Source of the DNA: an uncultured Paenibacillaceae bacterium
GTDB lineage: Bacteria > Bacillota > Bacilli > Paenibacillales > K13
NCBI GenBank assembly: GCA_913056365.1
Contig: CAJXLT010000001.1
Span: 372,001-436,000, forward strand
Direction: 5' to 3'
DNA: 64,000 nt
Below the pieces are notes generated by a model. It did no database searches. It saw nothing but the letters and a program-made list of their open reading frames with translations, and was not told where the DNA came from. The stretch's first letter is position 1. Each line of letters opens with the position of its first letter. A program made the position numbers and the translations under genes. Shown here piece by piece: positions 1 through 8,426 of the stretch.

Positions 1-72
1 ATACTGAGCATCGTCCTGTTGATTGCAGCCAACGGCATTGCCAGAAGATTGGGCAGAACGAGCTTATGGTAA
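1..72 (+). CDS. Sugar ABC transporter permease, C-terminal end only (LplB-like)
   Basis: The window opens inside a reading frame that runs 23 codons to a TAA at 70-72 and ends in ARRLGRTSLW. A short hydrophobic stretch followed by an Arg-rich cytoplasmic tail is the usual end of the first inner-membrane permease (LplB type) of a two-permease oligosaccharide importer. It lies 29 bp before the second permease, which supports a co-transcribed importer. Only the tail is visible, so the assignment rests mainly on context. Confidence 0.7.
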   Translation: MLSIVLLIAANGIARRLGRTSLW

Positions 73-101
73 GCGCGAACGATAATAGGGAGGTGCACTA
101 G

Positions 102-989
102 ATGAAGCTGTCCTTGGGCGACAAGTTGATGCGGGTAATGATTTATATGATCCTTGCGGTTCTCGCTTTCATTACCTTTTATCCGTTCTGGAATTCTCTC
201 GTGCTTTCATTCAATACAGGCTCAGACACTTCGCTTGGCGGCGTGTCGTTCTGGCCGAGGGACTTCACCTTGGAAAATTATCAAATCGTATTCGAAGAGA
301 AGAAGATATTCCAAGCTTATCTGATTACGATATTGCGGACTTTGGTCGGCACGGCTGTGGCGATGTTCTTCACGTCGCTGTTCGCTTACGCGCTGTCGAA
401 GAAAGGCATTGTGTTCAAAAAGTTTTACATGATCTTCGCTGTGTTCACGATGTTTTTCAACGGCGGACTGATTCCGTACTTTATCGTTATGTACCATTTG
501 AACCTGTACAACACCTTCGCCTTCCTGATCTTGCACGGCTTGATCAATGTGTATAACGTGATCATCTTCCGGACGTTCTTCCTGGAGCTGCCGGACGGGC
601 TGGAGGAGTCGGCGAAGATCGACGGCTGCACCAATTTCGGCGTGTTCTTTCGCATCGTGCTCCCGATTTCGGGGCCGGTGTTCGCTACATTGTCTTTGTT
701 CACGGCTGTGTTCCTGTGGAACGATTGGTTTTTCCCGGCGGTGTTTATCAACGATCAGAATTTGATCCCGCTGCAGACAATGATGGTGCAAATTATCAAT
801 GAAGGCACGACGGCGACGCTGATCTCGAATCTCAACACGTATGCGCAGAACTTGGTGGAGAACTCTGTTACGGTACGGTCCATCCAAATGGCTACGATGA
901 TGGTCGCTACCTTGCCGATTCTGTTCATCTACCCGTTCCTGCAGCGGTTTTTCGTCAAGGGCGTGCTGGTCGGTTCGCTGAAGGAGTAG
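102..989 (+). CDS. Carbohydrate ABC transporter permease, LplC/YtcP-like
   Basis: A 295-residue inner-membrane protein with about six hydrophobic segments. It carries the cytoplasmic EAA loop that contacts the ATPase (residues about 165-190, EESAKIDGCTNFGVFFRIVLP). Start with WNSLVLSFN after TM1 and the ending VLVGSLKE are typical of the second permease of LplABC-type importers. The ATG at 102 has a GGGAGGTG ribosome site. It pairs with the upstream permease and the lipoprotein downstream. No ATPase gene is present, as expected where a shared MsmX-type ATPase serves many importers. Substrate is inferred, not shown: xylo- or other plant oligosaccharides, from the neighbouring xylanases. Confidence 0.9.
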   Translation: MKLSLGDKLMRVMIYMILAVLAFITFYPFWNSLVLSFNTGSDTSLGGVSFWPRDFTLENYQIVFEEKKIFQAYLITILRTLVGTAVAMFFTSLFAYALSKKGIVFKKFYMIFAVFTMFFNGGLIPYFIVMYHLNLYNTFAFLILHGLINVYNVIIFRTFFLELPDGLEESAKIDGCTNFGVFFRIVLPISGPVFATLSLFTAVFLWNDWFFPAVFINDQNLIPLQTMMVQIINEGTTATLISNLNTYAQNLVENSVTVRSIQMATMMVATLPILFIYPFLQRFFVKGVLVGSLKE

Positions 990-1069
990 CTTCGGTTATG
1001 AAGCAGGACTTGTCAACAAGTCCGCTTATAACATAATATTCAATCAGGGAAGAGGGGTAAGGAACAAAC

Positions 1070-2788
1070 ATGAAGAACAAGACTTTGCTTACGCTGCTCA
1101 TCGTAGTATTGAGTACGGTGATGGTGCTGTCTGCATGCTCTGGCAGCAATAACGGTACTGGCAACAACAATCAAGGATCGGAAAATGCAATGAATACTGA
1201 AGGAAACAACGGTGCTAATGCCAATAACGGCAACGAAGTTGATGCAGGTAGCGAATCGGAAACAGGCGTCAAGCCTGTTACATTCACGCAATATGTGAAT
1301 TACGATTGGTTTACCGCTCCTACATGGATGGAGCGTCCGCATGCGCAATGGATGACGGAAAATCTGGGCGTGGAAGTCGTACCGGTACAATCGAACGGTG
1401 CAGCAGCGCAGAAGTTGAACTCTATGATCGTAGCGAACGAGCTGCCGGACGCGATCGTTCTGGATCGCGGCAAAGACGTTGAACGTCTGGTGGAAGCGGG
1501 CCGCTTGGTAGCGCTTGATCCTTACTTGGAGAAGTATCCGGAGTTTATAGAGACGATTGGGGAAGAGACGCTGAATATGCTCAGAAGCGCCGACGGCAAG
1601 CTGTATCAAGTCCCGAACTGGTTCATTAGCGGCGACAACGGCAACGGCAACGCGGCCTACCTGGTGAATAAGAAGATTTATAAGGAGCTAGGATCTCCAG
1701 CCTTGGCAACGTGGGCCGATCTGGAATCTTACCTGCAGCAAGTCAAGGAGAAGTACCCGGACGTAGTTCCTCTCGATTTCGGCGAAATTCGCGACGGCTC
1801 CGAGCTGCAAATGCTCGGCATGCTGTACAGCGGCGCGGTCAACGGCGCTACGCCTGCCTACTTGTCACCTGGCGGGGTGTTCGGCGTTCCGAACGGAGAC
1901 GAGCTGACTTCGATTTACAAGGACCCGGCGTTCAAGGATACGGCGATCTTCGCAAGCAGACTGTTCCGCAACGGCCTGACATCGCAAGACGTGTTCACCC
2001 AGACGCGCGATCAAATAGTAGAGAAGCTGAAGAACGGCAAGGTGGCGGTATTCGGCGCCTATGATTCTGTAGTGGAAGGCATTGGCCGCGAGGCGAACAA
2101 TGTGCTGCAAGCCGAAGATCCAGAAGCCGGCTACCAAGTGATCTGGCCGTTCCACAAGGAAGGCATTGACAAGAATCAGGTGTTCCCGAGCGGGTTCAAC
2201 ACATTGGGTTGGAATGTCAACGTCATTACGACGAATGCGGAAGATCCGGAGGCGATATTCTCCTTCATGAATTGGGCGATCAGCGAGGAAGGCCAGCGCA
2301 TCTTCTTCTTCGGCCCGCCGGGACTGTTCTATGATGAGATTGAAGACGGCGTGCCGCTTCCGAACGATGCCTATATCAACCGTGATCCGAAGGCTTACGA
2401 TGATATGAAGATCGGCGAGTTCAACTGGTACGGCAATACCAGCTATGTCGATTCCACGAAGGCGAAGCGCGAGCAGTTGCTGCCGGAGGAAGCGCAGGAC
2501 TGGACGACAATCGCCCAATCTACGGTTTCCTTCAAGACGTCCAAGAATATGACTGAATTTTCGAATTTGGATCCGCTTCCGAACTCGGAGGAGGGCATTA
2601 TTATGCAGCGCCTGAAGGATCATTACAAGCAATCGATTCCGAAGATCATCTTCTCGAAGAGCGAGGAAGAAGTAACGCAGCAAATCGAAGAAGCTGCCGA
2701 GGAAGCGGACCGCTTGGGTTATCAGCAAATTCTGGATTGGAAAACCGCCAAGTGGCAGGAAAATCAGGAACTCATGGGGAAAAAGTAA
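1070..2788 (+). CDS. Extracellular solute-binding lipoprotein, LplA-like
   Basis: A 572-residue secreted binding protein. A signal peptide leads to a lipobox LSAC with Cys23 as the lipidation site, followed by an Asn/Gly-rich tether (about 24-65) that spans the wall. The rest resembles the large Lpl-type family of oligosaccharide-binding proteins (FTQYVNYDWF near the start, Asp/Trp-rich C-terminal part). AGGGGTAAGGA precedes the ATG. It lies 80 bp after the permease, so the order is permease-permease-binding protein followed by YesN/YesM sensors. Ligand unknown; xylan or glucan fragments are the inference from context. Confidence 0.92.
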   Translation: MKNKTLLTLLIVVLSTVMVLSACSGSNNGTGNNNQGSENAMNTEGNNGANANNGNEVDAGSESETGVKPVTFTQYVNYDWFTAPTWMERPHAQWMTENLGVEVVPVQSNGAAAQKLNSMIVANELPDAIVLDRGKDVERLVEAGRLVALDPYLEKYPEFIETIGEETLNMLRSADGKLYQVPNWFISGDNGNGNAAYLVNKKIYKELGSPALATWADLESYLQQVKEKYPDVVPLDFGEIRDGSELQMLGMLYSGAVNGATPAYLSPGGVFGVPNGDELTSIYKDPAFKDTAIFASRLFRNGLTSQDVFTQTRDQIVEKLKNGKVAVFGAYDSVVEGIGREANNVLQAEDPEAGYQVIWPFHKEGIDKNQVFPSGFNTLGWNVNVITTNAEDPEAIFSFMNWAISEEGQRIFFFGPPGLFYDEIEDGVPLPNDAYINRDPKAYDDMKIGEFNWYGNTSYVDSTKAKREQLLPEEAQDWTTIAQSTVSFKTSKNMTEFSNLDPLPNSEEGIIMQRLKDHYKQSIPKIIFSKSEEEVTQQIEEAAEEADRLGYQQILDWKTAKWQENQELMGKK

Positions 2789-2831
2789 AACTATGAAGGT
2801 AAGTCTAATGAGTAGGTGAGAGTAGGCTAGA

Positions 2832-2950
2832 GTGTAAAATGATTCTGGAGAAGCGAAGCGTTCGCCTCTTGTTTCCGGATTTCTACCACATATGCATCTA
2901 GTGAATCAAGGAAATCTGGAAACAACAGCGATCGGAGGAACATTTTACAC
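2832..2950. repeat. 119-bp imperfect palindromic element
   Basis: The ends are a perfect 10-bp inverted repeat (GTGTAAAATG at 2832-2841, CATTTTACAC at 2941-2950). Inside, GTTTCCGGATTTC (2871-2883) pairs with GAAATCTGGAAAC (2911-2923) with one mismatch that would be G-U in RNA. A nested hairpin GCGAA-GCG-TTCGC lies on the left arm. It fills most of the gap between the binding protein and the response regulator. It could be a MITE-like mobile repeat, or an RNA hairpin that separates expression of the transporter from that of the sensors. No target duplication was seen. Confidence 0.75.
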
Positions 2951-2982
2951 GGCAGCCTTACTGTTCCACCTGATGCGTATGT

Positions 2983-3009
2983 AGAGGTATACCTATACGG
3001 TATGCCTCT
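2983..3009 (+). terminator. Hairpin after the importer genes, weak terminator candidate
   Basis: AGAGGTATACC (2983-2993) pairs with GGTATGCCTCT (2999-3009) around a 5-nt loop, with one wobble. No good T-run follows, so it may be a processing or partial termination hairpin between the transporter and the regulator genes. Confidence 0.4.
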
Positions 3010-3035
3010 TCTCCCGTTTATGTATTCCGTATTAC

Positions 3036-3049
3036 TGTAAGCGTTTACC
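3036..3049 (+). promoter_or_regulatory. cre-like site (CcpA) upstream of the response regulator
   Basis: TGTAAGCGTTTACC matches the catabolite-responsive element consensus TGNAANCGNWNNCA except for the last base. It lies 33 bp before the response-regulator start, so glucose repression of the sensor pair is plausible. The ribosome site of that gene lies inside a small hairpin (GCAGG-GGG-CCTGC, 3068-3080). Confidence 0.55.
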
Positions 3050-3082
3050 CCATACAAAATCCGTGAAGCAGGGGGCCTGCCC

Positions 3083-4642
3083 ATGTACAAAGCCGTGCTA
3101 GTCGACGATGAGACCTATGATCTGGAGGGAATGCGCAAGCTCATCCCGTGGGAAGAGTTGAACATAGAGATCATGTGCTGCGAGAACAAGCCTCTAGCGG
3201 CATTGCGCTATATTGAAAACCATGAGATAGACATTCTCGTTACGGATATCAAGATGCCGGTGTTGTCCGGCCTGGAGCTTGCCAAGCGGGCTGCGGAACG
3301 GAATCCGGCGCTCAAAACGTTGTTTATTAGCGGCTACCAGGATTTCCAATATGCGAAGCAGGCGCTCCACCTGAAAGCAGAAGGCTATGTGCTCAAGCCT
3401 GTAGACGATCATGAAGTCGTTGCCATCCTGAAGAACATGACTACCCAATTGGATGCGGAACGAACCGGTGACAACCTTATTGACTCCTTCGATTTTATTA
3501 TGCATGATTTTATCCTGCATTTGCTTGAAGGGAGCGTCGAATCCGACAAACTGAAGACATTCGTAGCGAAATACCGGGTGGAGATTCCGCAAGGTCCGAT
3601 CCATGCGGCGTTGATCGAGATCGATGGAGCAGCATGGAAGCAGAAGCATCAATCGGATTCTGACCAAACCCAGATAATAGCCTATCTCCAGCAAACTGTG
3701 CAAGTGATAGAGGAACGGCGTCTGGGGTATTGGTGCAAGCTTACTCCTTACCAGCTCGGCCTTGTCTACACGCAGGACAGCAGTGAAATCGAACGATTGC
3801 TAACGCGGTTCATTGCAGCTATTCGGCAATCGTGCGCCTTCACGGTAACGGTCAGCTATGGACATGCGGTGGACCAGCTCGAATCGATTCATCATTCCTT
3901 CAAGCAAGCGCAGGAGTCGATGGCATACAAGATGTTTCTGGGGAAGAACAGGCTGCTGTCTTCAGATGCAGCGCAGCAGTCTGAAGATACAGAATCATCC
4001 GATATGAATCTAGTATTGGATCAGCTGTTCTCAGCCATGGCGAATTACAGGCTCGTTCCAATCTGCGACTGCATTGAGGAGCTCTTCCAACTGGTGAGTG
4101 GCTTCGAGCAGCCTACGAAGGTGCATAGCTATGCCATCCATATCGTCACTAGGCTGGAAAGCTATCTGCACTCGCTACATGAATCCTTCCACAGCTTGCT
4201 AGGTCTGGATATGGATACGGTCACCATCGTGCAGCAATTCGAAACCGTTGAAGATATTCAGAGATGGATGCGCCGAACGACCTTCGAAATTTCCGAGCAT
4301 CTCTTCATGAAGAGACAGAACAAGAACCGCAAGCTGTTCGAGGATATTGTGCAGTACGTAGAGGACCGTCTATCGGGAGAGATCACCTTGAAGGAAGCGG
4401 CCAACCATTTCTCTTATTCGCCCAATCATCTTGGCTTACTCTTCAAGGAATATATGGGGGCAAGCTTCAATGAATATGTAGTGAAGCAGAGAATGCAGAG
4501 AGCGAAGCAGTTGCTGCGTGACCATCAATGGAAGGTGTACGAAGTAGCCGATCAAGTTGGCTACAAGAGCTTGACGTACTTCAGCAGAACGTTCCGCGAA
4601 ATGTTCGGCCTGACGCCAGGAGACTATAGAAAGCAGAGCTGA
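3083..4642 (+). CDS. Response regulator, YesN type (REC + AraC HTH)
   Basis: A 519-residue cytoplasmic regulator. The N-terminal receiver domain (1-120) has the acidic pair VDDE, phospho-acceptor Asp55 in VTDIKMP, and Lys105 in LKP. A long middle region of unassigned fold follows. The last 105 residues form a double helix-turn-helix of the AraC family (ITLKEAANHFSYSPNHL, then VYEVADQVGYKSLTYFSRTF). This is the standard YesN layout. It is 6 bp from the paired kinase and follows the importer, so it probably activates the importer and perhaps nearby hydrolase genes when sugar is sensed. Confidence 0.93.
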   Translation: MYKAVLVDDETYDLEGMRKLIPWEELNIEIMCCENKPLAALRYIENHEIDILVTDIKMPVLSGLELAKRAAERNPALKTLFISGYQDFQYAKQALHLKAEGYVLKPVDDHEVVAILKNMTTQLDAERTGDNLIDSFDFIMHDFILHLLEGSVESDKLKTFVAKYRVEIPQGPIHAALIEIDGAAWKQKHQSDSDQTQIIAYLQQTVQVIEERRLGYWCKLTPYQLGLVYTQDSSEIERLLTRFIAAIRQSCAFTVTVSYGHAVDQLESIHHSFKQAQESMAYKMFLGKNRLLSSDAAQQSEDTESSDMNLVLDQLFSAMANYRLVPICDCIEELFQLVSGFEQPTKVHSYAIHIVTRLESYLHSLHESFHSLLGLDMDTVTIVQQFETVEDIQRWMRRTTFEISEHLFMKRQNKNRKLFEDIVQYVEDRLSGEITLKEAANHFSYSPNHLGLLFKEYMGASFNEYVVKQRMQRAKQLLRDHQWKVYEVADQVGYKSLTYFSRTFREMFGLTPGDYRKQS

Positions 4643-4648
4643 TTCCGA

Positions 4649-6379
4649 ATGAAAATACGTAAACCGCTGTTTATCCCTTTCTCCTATAAACTGTTTATTT
4701 CCTACCTGTTCATCATGTTAGTTCCGGTGATCGTGATCGGCAGCTATGCCTACATCACCTCCGTCCAATCGATCGAGAAGCATACGCGAGACAATCTAGA
4801 CGTCGCCGTTAAGCAGATTAAGCGAAATGTAGAATACCGGGTGAACGATGCGATGCGAAGCTCGGATGAAATCTACGCCGATCAGGTGCTGAGTCGCTAC
4901 TTGTCCGGATATTACGTAGATTGGGACCGCTATGTCGCGACAACACAGTATGTGCTGCCTCGGGTAGAGCTCGCCTCCAATTTGCCGACGCTGAACGTTC
5001 GACTATCCTTGTATTTGGATGAAGCCAACTTCAGCGAATATTACTACAAGGAGACGGAGGAAGTACTTCGCAACGGTGCTCGCCAGTTTGGCATCTTCCA
5101 TACGATTCGAATCAAGGATGAGGTATGGTATCAAGCGCTCGATATGGATTACGACAGTACCATATGGAAACAGGTGGGGAATGACTTTCAATATCACAAT
5201 CTATCCTTCCTGCGTCCGCTGATCGACTATGAGACGTTCGATTCCATTGGGCTTATTAAAGTTACGGTCAAGCTGAAAGATATCTTCGAAGATGTCGAAT
5301 TCAACACGCTTGCCCCCGGCTCCCAGCTGTTCGTAGTCGATCAGAATCAGGACGTTCTCTTCGCCAGCTCGCACAATACGATGATGTATACCGACTCTCT
5401 GCAAGTGGATGAAGACGAATATTTGGTGATCGAAGAGGAGATAGCGAATGTGCCGGCCAAGGTCATCGCGCTGATCCCGGTTGCCTCCTTCCAGGACAGC
5501 TCGAGACAGGTGCGCAATATGACGATCTTGATCTGTCTGGTCAGCTTGCTGGTCCTTTCCCTGTTCAGCGTGTTGATCTCGCGCTACTTCTCTAAGCGGT
5601 TCCTGAAGCTGATGGCTTCGTTACGATCGTTCAAGGAAGGGGATTTGCACAAGCGGATGCAATACCGGGGTCATGACGAGTTCGCGCTCATTAGCGATGC
5701 GTTCAATGACATGGCATCCACGATTGAGAATCTCATTGACGAGGTGTACATCAGCAAGCTGGAGAAGAAGGAAGCCGAGCTGCAAGTGCTGCATGTGCAG
5801 ATGAATCCGCATTTCCTGTACAATACCTTCTCCTCGATCAGCCGCATGGCGAAGCTTGGGGAAATGGAGAAGCTGCATGAAATTATTCGTGCGTTGGCGA
5901 AGTTTTATCGGCTCACCTTGAATAAGGGGGAGATGGTCATCCCGATCGAGAAGGAAATTCAGATTATTGAAGCCTATCTCGACATTCAAAATATTAAGTA
6001 TGGCGACCGCATTCGGATCGATACCGACATTGACCCGGACATTCTCCGTTATGAGACGGTGAAATTCATCTTGCAGCCTTTCGTAGAAAATGTGCTGGAG
6101 CATGCCTGGTACGACGATGAAATTGCGATTAAGCTGACGGCAGGCAGGGAGAAGGAGCGGATCGTGATAGAGATTGCGGATAATGGACTTGGCATGCGTG
6201 AGGATACGATTCAAGCGATCTTCAAGAAGACGGGTGAAGCGCTCGGCTACGGCATCCGAAATGTAGATCAAAGGCTTAAGCTGCAATTCGGCACAGACTA
6301 TGGCGTTCGCATCCAAAGCGGGGTAGGGGAAGGAACGACGATCCGGATTGAATTCCCTATGCGGGAATATGTAGAGTAA
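4649..6379 (+). CDS. Sensor histidine kinase, YesM type
   Basis: A 576-residue membrane kinase. TM1 is about 13-35, an extracellular sensor domain covers about 36-290, TM2 is about 292-312 and HAMP about 313-365. The His_kinase domain has the H-box QMNPHFLYNT with His388. The ATPase domain has FVENVLEHAW and IADNGLGM. HPHFLYN-type kinases pair with AraC-type response regulators, as here. The ATG is 6 bp after the regulator stop and has no strong ribosome site of its own, which suggests translational coupling. It probably senses oligosaccharide outside the cell, directly or through the binding protein. Confidence 0.93.
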   Translation: MKIRKPLFIPFSYKLFISYLFIMLVPVIVIGSYAYITSVQSIEKHTRDNLDVAVKQIKRNVEYRVNDAMRSSDEIYADQVLSRYLSGYYVDWDRYVATTQYVLPRVELASNLPTLNVRLSLYLDEANFSEYYYKETEEVLRNGARQFGIFHTIRIKDEVWYQALDMDYDSTIWKQVGNDFQYHNLSFLRPLIDYETFDSIGLIKVTVKLKDIFEDVEFNTLAPGSQLFVVDQNQDVLFASSHNTMMYTDSLQVDEDEYLVIEEEIANVPAKVIALIPVASFQDSSRQVRNMTILICLVSLLVLSLFSVLISRYFSKRFLKLMASLRSFKEGDLHKRMQYRGHDEFALISDAFNDMASTIENLIDEVYISKLEKKEAELQVLHVQMNPHFLYNTFSSISRMAKLGEMEKLHEIIRALAKFYRLTLNKGEMVIPIEKEIQIIEAYLDIQNIKYGDRIRIDTDIDPDILRYETVKFILQPFVENVLEHAWYDDEIAIKLTAGREKERIVIEIADNGLGMREDTIQAIFKKTGEALGYGIRNVDQRLKLQFGTDYGVRIQSGVGEGTTIRIEFPMREYVE

Positions 6380-6577
6380 GCGGAAGAACCCGCACCGGGC
6401 TTCCTGCGATAGTGTCCGATGGGACATGGAAAGCCTGTGAGGCAGATGTTCTTTCATATTGGCTAACATTCGTTGATTTGTGCAGTGTTTTGTCAGGCAC
6501 CTGCATTATACAATAAAAGGTAGCATTCAGGCTGCGCTTATTCGATGACTGACTATTATTGGAGGAGGCATGGCAAG

Positions 6578-8158
6578 TTGATAGACTTAAACATTCAACC
6601 GATCAAAAACGGAGGGAATTGCTTTGACGATGTTCTGCATACAGTGACAAATTGGTATGGATTGGATTTCCGTATGGTGCATGCGGAAGGACTGAAGTTT
6701 TCTTTTCATCCGGCATCGCTGGACAAACCTACTCTTGGCATGCGGATGCAGCTGGATTTCCAGAGTGCCTTTGGTTTAATGGAGACCTTCCATGGCTTAC
6801 GTATGAGGCTGCATCGACAGCTTCCACCGCAGGAAGCGATCCGTCTCTTGGAGGAACAGCTAGGCAGCGGACATCCGGTTATCTTCGCGCTGGATGATCA
6901 TTATAATCCGTGGAGTCCGAATTTCGGCCTGCGTCACGACGCGCAGCATATGATGATTGCAATTGGCTTCGATCCGGAAACACGAGGCTTGCTCTGCATA
7001 GACCCTTTCTTCGAAAGGGAGAAGTCCATGCTCTCTTATAACCTGTTCGAACAAGGATTTGACCGCTGCATCACCGTCGAGCCTGTAGAACCGGCTGTGA
7101 AGGATAGTACCTCCGTCCTTGATCGATTGCGTGAATTTGTGCGTGGTGAATTGGATCAACGTATAACAGAAGCAGGCATGCAGGCACTGGCGGAAGCCCT
7201 TCCAGGGTTGCGACTCGAAGAGGAGACTAGAGGCTGTGCCACCTTTGGCCATTGCTTGCTGTTTGTAAGCTTGGGCGCATTGATCATGGCCCGTCGCAAT
7301 TATGCCTTGATGCTTCACTATGTGGCTGAGGCTACCGACAAGCCCTCTCTGAGCACCGTAGCGGATGAGTGCGACCAACTGGTGAACAGATGGACTGTCA
7401 TTCGCGGACATCTGACCAAGCTATATTCGCAGTCCAGACATGGGAAGGATAATGCGGCAGCGCAAGACGCTCTAACTAGCCAAATGGCAGAAAAAATTCA
7501 TAGCGCAAGCAAAGCTGAGATTCAGATGCTGGAGACCCTCTATGACCTCCTGGGCAAAGCCGATAGGATGGTCGAAGCACGTGAAGCCGTCAAGACAAGC
7601 AATGTAGAAATGCTTGCGGCGCAGCACTGGGTTCATGTTGATCTGATTCCTTACTTTCATACTAGAGCAATCGAGAATGACGCCGATACAGCCGACATCG
7701 ATGGAGAGGGGTATCATTTTGCACGCGGACCGGCCCCACATGGAGTCCTATCTTTAGCTGACATGTCATTCGCCTTCCCGGCACGCGAACTGGACGATTA
7801 CGACAGCCTTCTCTGTGAAGGACAAGTTATCGATTTGCCTGCTGAGCCGTCTAAGGGCATCATGCTTCTTGGGTGTAGCAGCTTCGGCGACTATCAAGCT
7901 ATGCTTACCGTAGCATTCGACGACAAGTCCACTTTGGATCTGAAGTTCGGCTTCTCGGATTGGTGGACGCATACACCTGTCGATGGCGAAATCATCGCCT
8001 GGCGCTCCAAGGCTATGCGGAGAGGGATGGGCGAACTGCCTACAGAAACCAATTTGTATGCCAAGAAGATTTCGTTCTCAGCTGTGCGCACCCCGGTGAG
8101 ATTGCATCTGCCCGATCTGTCTAACATTCATCTCTTCGGGCTTACGCTGTGGAGATAG
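6578..8158 (+). CDS. BtrH-like protein (cysteine acyltransferase/peptidase fold)
   Basis: 526 residues from TTG at 6578. I prefer this TTG to the in-frame ATG at 6545 because GGAGGAGG (6561-6568) sits 9 bases before it, whereas from 6545 that site would be translated as WRR. The N-terminal half resembles BtrH N-terminal domains, papain-like folds used to move acyl or aminoacyl groups from carrier proteins in butirosin synthesis. The candidate triad is Cys15 (GGNCFDD), His in RHDAQHMMIAIG and Asp in CIDPFF. The C-terminal half, of DUF4872 character, ends in a beta-rich segment. No carrier protein, NRPS or aminoglycoside genes flank it, so its substrate is unknown. Confidence 0.7.
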   Translation: MIDLNIQPIKNGGNCFDDVLHTVTNWYGLDFRMVHAEGLKFSFHPASLDKPTLGMRMQLDFQSAFGLMETFHGLRMRLHRQLPPQEAIRLLEEQLGSGHPVIFALDDHYNPWSPNFGLRHDAQHMMIAIGFDPETRGLLCIDPFFEREKSMLSYNLFEQGFDRCITVEPVEPAVKDSTSVLDRLREFVRGELDQRITEAGMQALAEALPGLRLEEETRGCATFGHCLLFVSLGALIMARRNYALMLHYVAEATDKPSLSTVADECDQLVNRWTVIRGHLTKLYSQSRHGKDNAAAQDALTSQMAEKIHSASKAEIQMLETLYDLLGKADRMVEAREAVKTSNVEMLAAQHWVHVDLIPYFHTRAIENDADTADIDGEGYHFARGPAPHGVLSLADMSFAFPARELDDYDSLLCEGQVIDLPAEPSKGIMLLGCSSFGDYQAMLTVAFDDKSTLDLKFGFSDWWTHTPVDGEIIAWRSKAMRRGMGELPTETNLYAKKISFSAVRTPVRLHLPDLSNIHLFGLTLWR

Positions 8159-8168
8159 GCATTCCCTG

Positions 8169-8228
8169 AGTGATTCCTCCTTCGATCCGACGAATTCTTC
8201 CTATGCGGATTGGGAACGTGTATTTTTC
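8169..8228 (+). pseudogene. Fossil fragment of a CBM3 C-terminus
   Basis: Translated in the frame of 8169, this reads SDSSFDPTNSSYADWERVFF. The CBM3 modules of the three full-length enzymes here end in near-identical text (for example SYDPTKTAYSDWDRVTLY). The match stops abruptly upstream, 10 bp after the BtrH-like stop, and there is no start or ribosome site. A CBM3-bearing hydrolase probably once ended here and was deleted or replaced, leaving about 20 codons. Confidence 0.7.
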
Positions 8229-8245
8229 TCTCTATGTCTCAATAT

Positions 8246-8287
8246 ACTAAGTTTTTTACAGTGCAAACTAAGTTTACTCTGGTCCAA
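8246..8287 (+). promoter_or_regulatory. Two 21-bp direct repeats upstream of the GH11 gene
   Basis: ACTAAGTTT occurs at 8246 and again at 8267, each followed about 8 bp later by GTGCAA or GTCCAA. The exact 21-bp period (two helical turns) is typical of AraC-family binding sites. Related ACTAA(A/T)TTTTT elements lie upstream of the other polysaccharidase genes in the window. Binding by the YesN regulator is an inference. Confidence 0.5.
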
Positions 8288-8316
8288 TAGTATAACAGGC
8301 TCTGATAAAATAAAAA

Positions 8317-8330
8317 TGTAACCGCTTACA
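8317..8330 (+). promoter_or_regulatory. cre site upstream of the GH11 xylanase gene
   Basis: TGTAACCGCTTACA fits the CcpA consensus TGNAANCGNWNNCA at every fixed position. It lies about 97 bp before the xylanase start, consistent with glucose repression. Confidence 0.75.
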
Positions 8331-8426
8331 ATTTAACAAGAGGAAAGGGGGGATCATGCAGCCTGTTAAGGGCTACACATCCAGACAAGACGGAATAGCA
8401 CTTGAATTCAAAAGGAGGAATGGAAA

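Noticed and set aside
222-887. 221-codon frame on the minus strand inside the permease gene
   Set aside because: A shadow of the plus-strand gene: the plus frame has membrane helices and EAA motif, while this one is Arg/Gln/His-rich without domains and has no ribosome site.
1865-2728. 287-codon minus-strand frame inside the binding-protein gene
   Set aside because: Its composition (Leu/Arg/Ala) is a mirror of the real gene and it has no motifs or start signal.
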